The position numbers were made by a program, and so were the translations under genes. Positions 14,992 through 16,380 of a DNA stretch of 16,380 nt are shown here, piece after piece. Numbering within the stretch: position 1 is the stretch's first letter; every line of letters starts with the position of its first letter. The notes below the pieces were generated by a model. The model searched no databases. It saw nothing but the letters and a program-made list of their open reading frames with translations, and was not told the origin of the DNA. The stretch is from an uncultured Collinsella sp. Lineage in GTDB: Bacteria; Actinomycetota; Coriobacteriia; Coriobacteriales; Coriobacteriaceae. Location: positions 1 to 16,380 of the forward strand of contig CAAETD010000102.1 in NCBI GenBank assembly GCA_900758885.1, read 5' to 3'.

Positions 14992-16061
14992 CTGGCCGGC
15001 CTGGCAGTGAATAGCTCAACCCAATCGACAAGTAGCTCTTGCCGTAAGGTATCTTCGGCAATGCGTTCCTGACTGGTCTTTGGGATGTAGGGGAGCCCCG
15101 CCTTTTTATGGATGAGCTCAGCTATGTGGTCGAAGCTCTTTTTCTCCTTGATCTGGTCATAGGTAATTTGGATGACGTCGTAGCCCATGCTTGTGAGTGC
15201 GGTGGCGCGCTCGGCATCGGAGAGGCTTGCGGCTTCGCTGTCATGGGCGGAGCGGCCTTGGCATTCCAAGATGACGCCCATGCTGTCGGTGGCGCTTTCG
15301 ATGAGGATATCGGCGTAGCAGCAGGTTTTGTCATGCAGCGAACGTGCGGCTTCACTGAGCGGGATGCGCGCGTTGTTGGCGATCTCGATGCCCTGGCCGC
15401 CCTCGTCGCGGGGGAGCGAGATAAGCATGGAGGTCTGTACTTCGAAGGGCGAGGCGGCCTGCCCCGTCATGTGCTCGGCCGCCCAGCGCAGTTGTTTGAC
15501 GCCGCGCAGGCCTGCGGCTTGCTTGGCGAACGCGGCGATATCCGTTGCGGTAAGAAGCGGCGTGCGCTTCCACAAGTTGGTGTCATTGCCCTTGGTGTCG
15601 TTAACTCGCTCCCAGCCGCAGTTGGGTGGAATGAACTTAAGCGAAATAGCTTCATCGAGTTGTTGTTGCGTTCGCTCGCAGGGCTTAAACACTGCAAAGG
15701 AGCCGCACATCTCGTAGCAAGCCATGAGTAACTGGTTGCGTGAAACCTGCGTAGCAAGGTTGAGCAGCGTGAACTCCGGTGACGAGACATCAAACCCATG
15801 TTCAGTCTGCCTAAACGACCCAGGAGGTGGTTCTTGGGTCAGGAGGTGCGATTTAAACAGGCTTCGCGACCCGGATTGTGCCCGAGTGAATACAAGCCTG
15901 TGAAGTGGTGCGTGAAGCAGGTCTTTTACAACTGCATGACTTCCGAGGCCACAACATCTGCGATCCATATTGCCAAGGCTAATGGCGGGGTAAAGGCCTA
16001 ATACCTGCGGCGGGATGCGGTAGTAGTTAAAGGCGGATTGCCCACAAAGCGTCAGGTCCAT
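14988..16061 (-). CDS. AbiEi-like/DUF559-like endonuclease-domain protein
   Basis: Product of 357 residues with a strong AGGAGG site five bases before ATG 16061. The N-terminal half (1-125) with FDVSSPEFTLLNLA (about 90-103) resembles the C-terminal part of AbiEi-type proteins, whose VTSPxRTLLDLA segment it echoes. The C-terminal half (about 185-305) has the layout of the Vsr/DUF559 branch of PD-(D/E)XK nucleases: LRGVKQLR, SPFE (204-207), Asp251 in YADILIE, ECQGRSAH with Glu266 and His273, Arg285, and GYDVIQITYDQI. DUF559 proteins usually show ExDGxxxH; here Asp is replaced by Gln268. No toxin partner lies next to it. Function unknown: a nuclease or nucleic-acid-binding role is inference. 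Cys-rich, with codon use less biased toward G/C than its neighbours. Confidence 0.6.
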   Translation of the reverse strand: MDLTLCGQSAFNYYRIPPQVLGLYPAISLGNMDRRCCGLGSHAVVKDLLHAPLHRLVFTRAQSGSRSLFKSHLLTQEPPPGSFRQTEHGFDVSSPEFTLLNLATQVSRNQLLMACYEMCGSFAVFKPCERTQQQLDEAISLKFIPPNCGWERVNDTKGNDTNLWKRTPLLTATDIAAFAKQAAGLRGVKQLRWAAEHMTGQAASPFEVQTSMLISLPRDEGGQGIEIANNARIPLSEAARSLHDKTCCYADILIESATDSMGVILECQGRSAHDSEAASLSDAERATALTSMGYDVIQITYDQIKEKKSFDHIAELIHKKAGLPYIPKTSQERIAEDTLRQELLVDWVELFTARPAS

Positions 16062-16115
16062 AATGCCCTCCTGGCCGAAATCATCTCTTTGAAGCGAGTG
16101 ATGCCAGCGTCAATC

Positions 16116-16239
16116 CGGAAGTATGCGGCAAAATCTGAACCCTATGAGCGGACCTGGCTTTTGAGGCTAGTTTATCAGGCATTTTGTTGCGAAAAAACAG
16201 GGTGTGCTCGGAGGTTCCAGAATTTGCCGCATACTTCCG
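16116..16239. repeat. 124-bp element with long inverted terminal repeats
   Basis: The left arm (16116-16141) and right arm (16213-16239) are inverted copies of 26 and 27 nt that differ by one substitution and one single-base gap. Outer ends are CGGAAGTATGCGGCAAA and its complement TTTGCCGCATACTTCCG. They flank a 71-nt unrelated and more AT-rich centre. No target-site duplication is visible (CAATC left, AAAAC right). It resembles a small non-autonomous mobile or dispersed intergenic repeat. It lies 54 nt upstream of the minus-strand endonuclease-like gene. Short open frames across it on both strands both read KYAA and LPHTS from the arms and are taken as spurious. Confidence 0.75.
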
Positions 16240-16270
16240 AAAACCAGGGTAGCGCGCAGAGATGTGGTGT

Positions 16271-16296
16271 AAGAGGCGGGGCATCCCCCGCCTCTT
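16271..16296. terminator. perfect GC hairpin, possible terminator
   Basis: AAGAGGCGGGG (16271-16281) and CCCCGCCTCTT (16286-16296) pair perfectly over 11 bp with the loop CATC. A pyrimidine-rich CCCTTTCTT follows on the plus strand, and a second 7-bp inverted repeat CCCTTTC-TT-GAAAGGG abuts it (16297-16312). There is no clean T-run on either strand, so a terminator role is plausible only. Confidence 0.5.
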
Positions 16297-16303
16297 CCCT
16301 TTC

Positions 16304-16331
16304 TTGAAAGGGAGGGGACACCGCCTAGAAT
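16304..16331 (+). promoter_or_regulatory. promoter of the gene entering at the right edge
   Basis: TTGAAA (16304-16309, 5/6 to the -35 consensus) and TAGAAT (16326-16331, 5/6 to the -10 consensus) are 16 nt apart, giving a start near 16338. A ribosome binding site and ATG follow at 16363-16376. Confidence 0.6.
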
Positions 16332-16360
16332 TCGTCGTTGGAGTAATGAAGGTGACGAAT
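16330..16360. promoter_or_regulatory. operator-like inverted repeat at the promoter start
   Basis: ATTCGTC (16330-16336), 17 nt, GACGAAT (16354-16360) is a perfect 7-bp inverted repeat that overlaps the end of the -10 box and the predicted transcription start, and ends just before the ribosome binding site. The placement fits a repressor site. It matches no regulator motif that I recognise. Confidence 0.4.
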
Positions 16361-16373
16361 GGAAGGAAAGGCG

Positions 16374-16380
16374 ATGCCCC
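16374..16380 (+). CDS. start of a truncated gene at the window edge
   Basis: AAGGAAAG (16363-16370) is followed after three bases by ATGCCCC, running off the window. Promoter, operator-like repeat and ribosome binding site in correct order suggest a real gene, but nothing of the product can be read. Confidence 0.35.

Noticed and set aside
16038..16307. Short open frames on both strands across the inverted-repeat element
   Set aside because: Both read similar short peptides from the repeat arms, lack convincing ribosome binding sites and are best explained as repeat-derived.
16278..16380. GGGGCATC in the hairpin and its complement GATGCCCC at the window end
   Set aside because: An 8-nt match in GC-rich sequence; the hairpin lies upstream of the predicted promoter, so the two would not share a transcript.

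Overview
The window is GC-rich chromosomal DNA of Gram-positive (actinobacterial) type. Gene content, codon use, the NikMQO transporter, the DUF4012 protein and the T-box-controlled pheST operon all fit a gut Coriobacteriia such as Collinsella. That assignment is inference from style and content; no marker gene here proves it.

Layout, left to right. (1) A tRNA-Val(GAC) gene on the minus strand with its own promoter. (2) A plus-strand EamA/DMT-family permease. (3) A 770-residue membrane-anchored DUF4012 protein, then glmM (phosphoglucosamine mutase, peptidoglycan precursor supply) behind a strong hairpin next to its ribosome binding site. (4) An M32 carboxypeptidase on the minus strand, separated from glmM by a perfect palindrome and a strong terminator. 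(5) A phenylalanine-type T-box leader (specifier TTC, canonical T-box motif, terminator) followed by pheS and pheT. (6) A nickel ECF transporter operon nikM(N)-nikQ-nikO, preceded by a sigma70-like promoter and a perfect GTGTTAC-N14-GTAACAC palindrome, which is a known form of the NikR operator. This is the best argument in the window for nickel rather than cobalt. (7) A zinc-dependent phospholipase C-family protein whose stop codon overlaps that of a convergent gene for an AbiEi-like/DUF559-like endonuclease-domain protein. (8) A right-hand intergenic region with a 124-bp element bounded by 26/27-bp inverted repeats, a GC hairpin, and a promoter with an operator-like palindrome for a gene starting at the window edge.

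Most of the window is housekeeping or transport. Regulation is the clearest theme: tRNA-Phe sensing for pheST, metal sensing for nikMQO, and a leader hairpin at glmM. The least explained part is the right end (14988-16380), with the endonuclease-like orphan, the inverted-repeat element in its upstream region and the operator-like site. No CRISPR array, complete insertion sequence, prophage or rRNA gene is visible.
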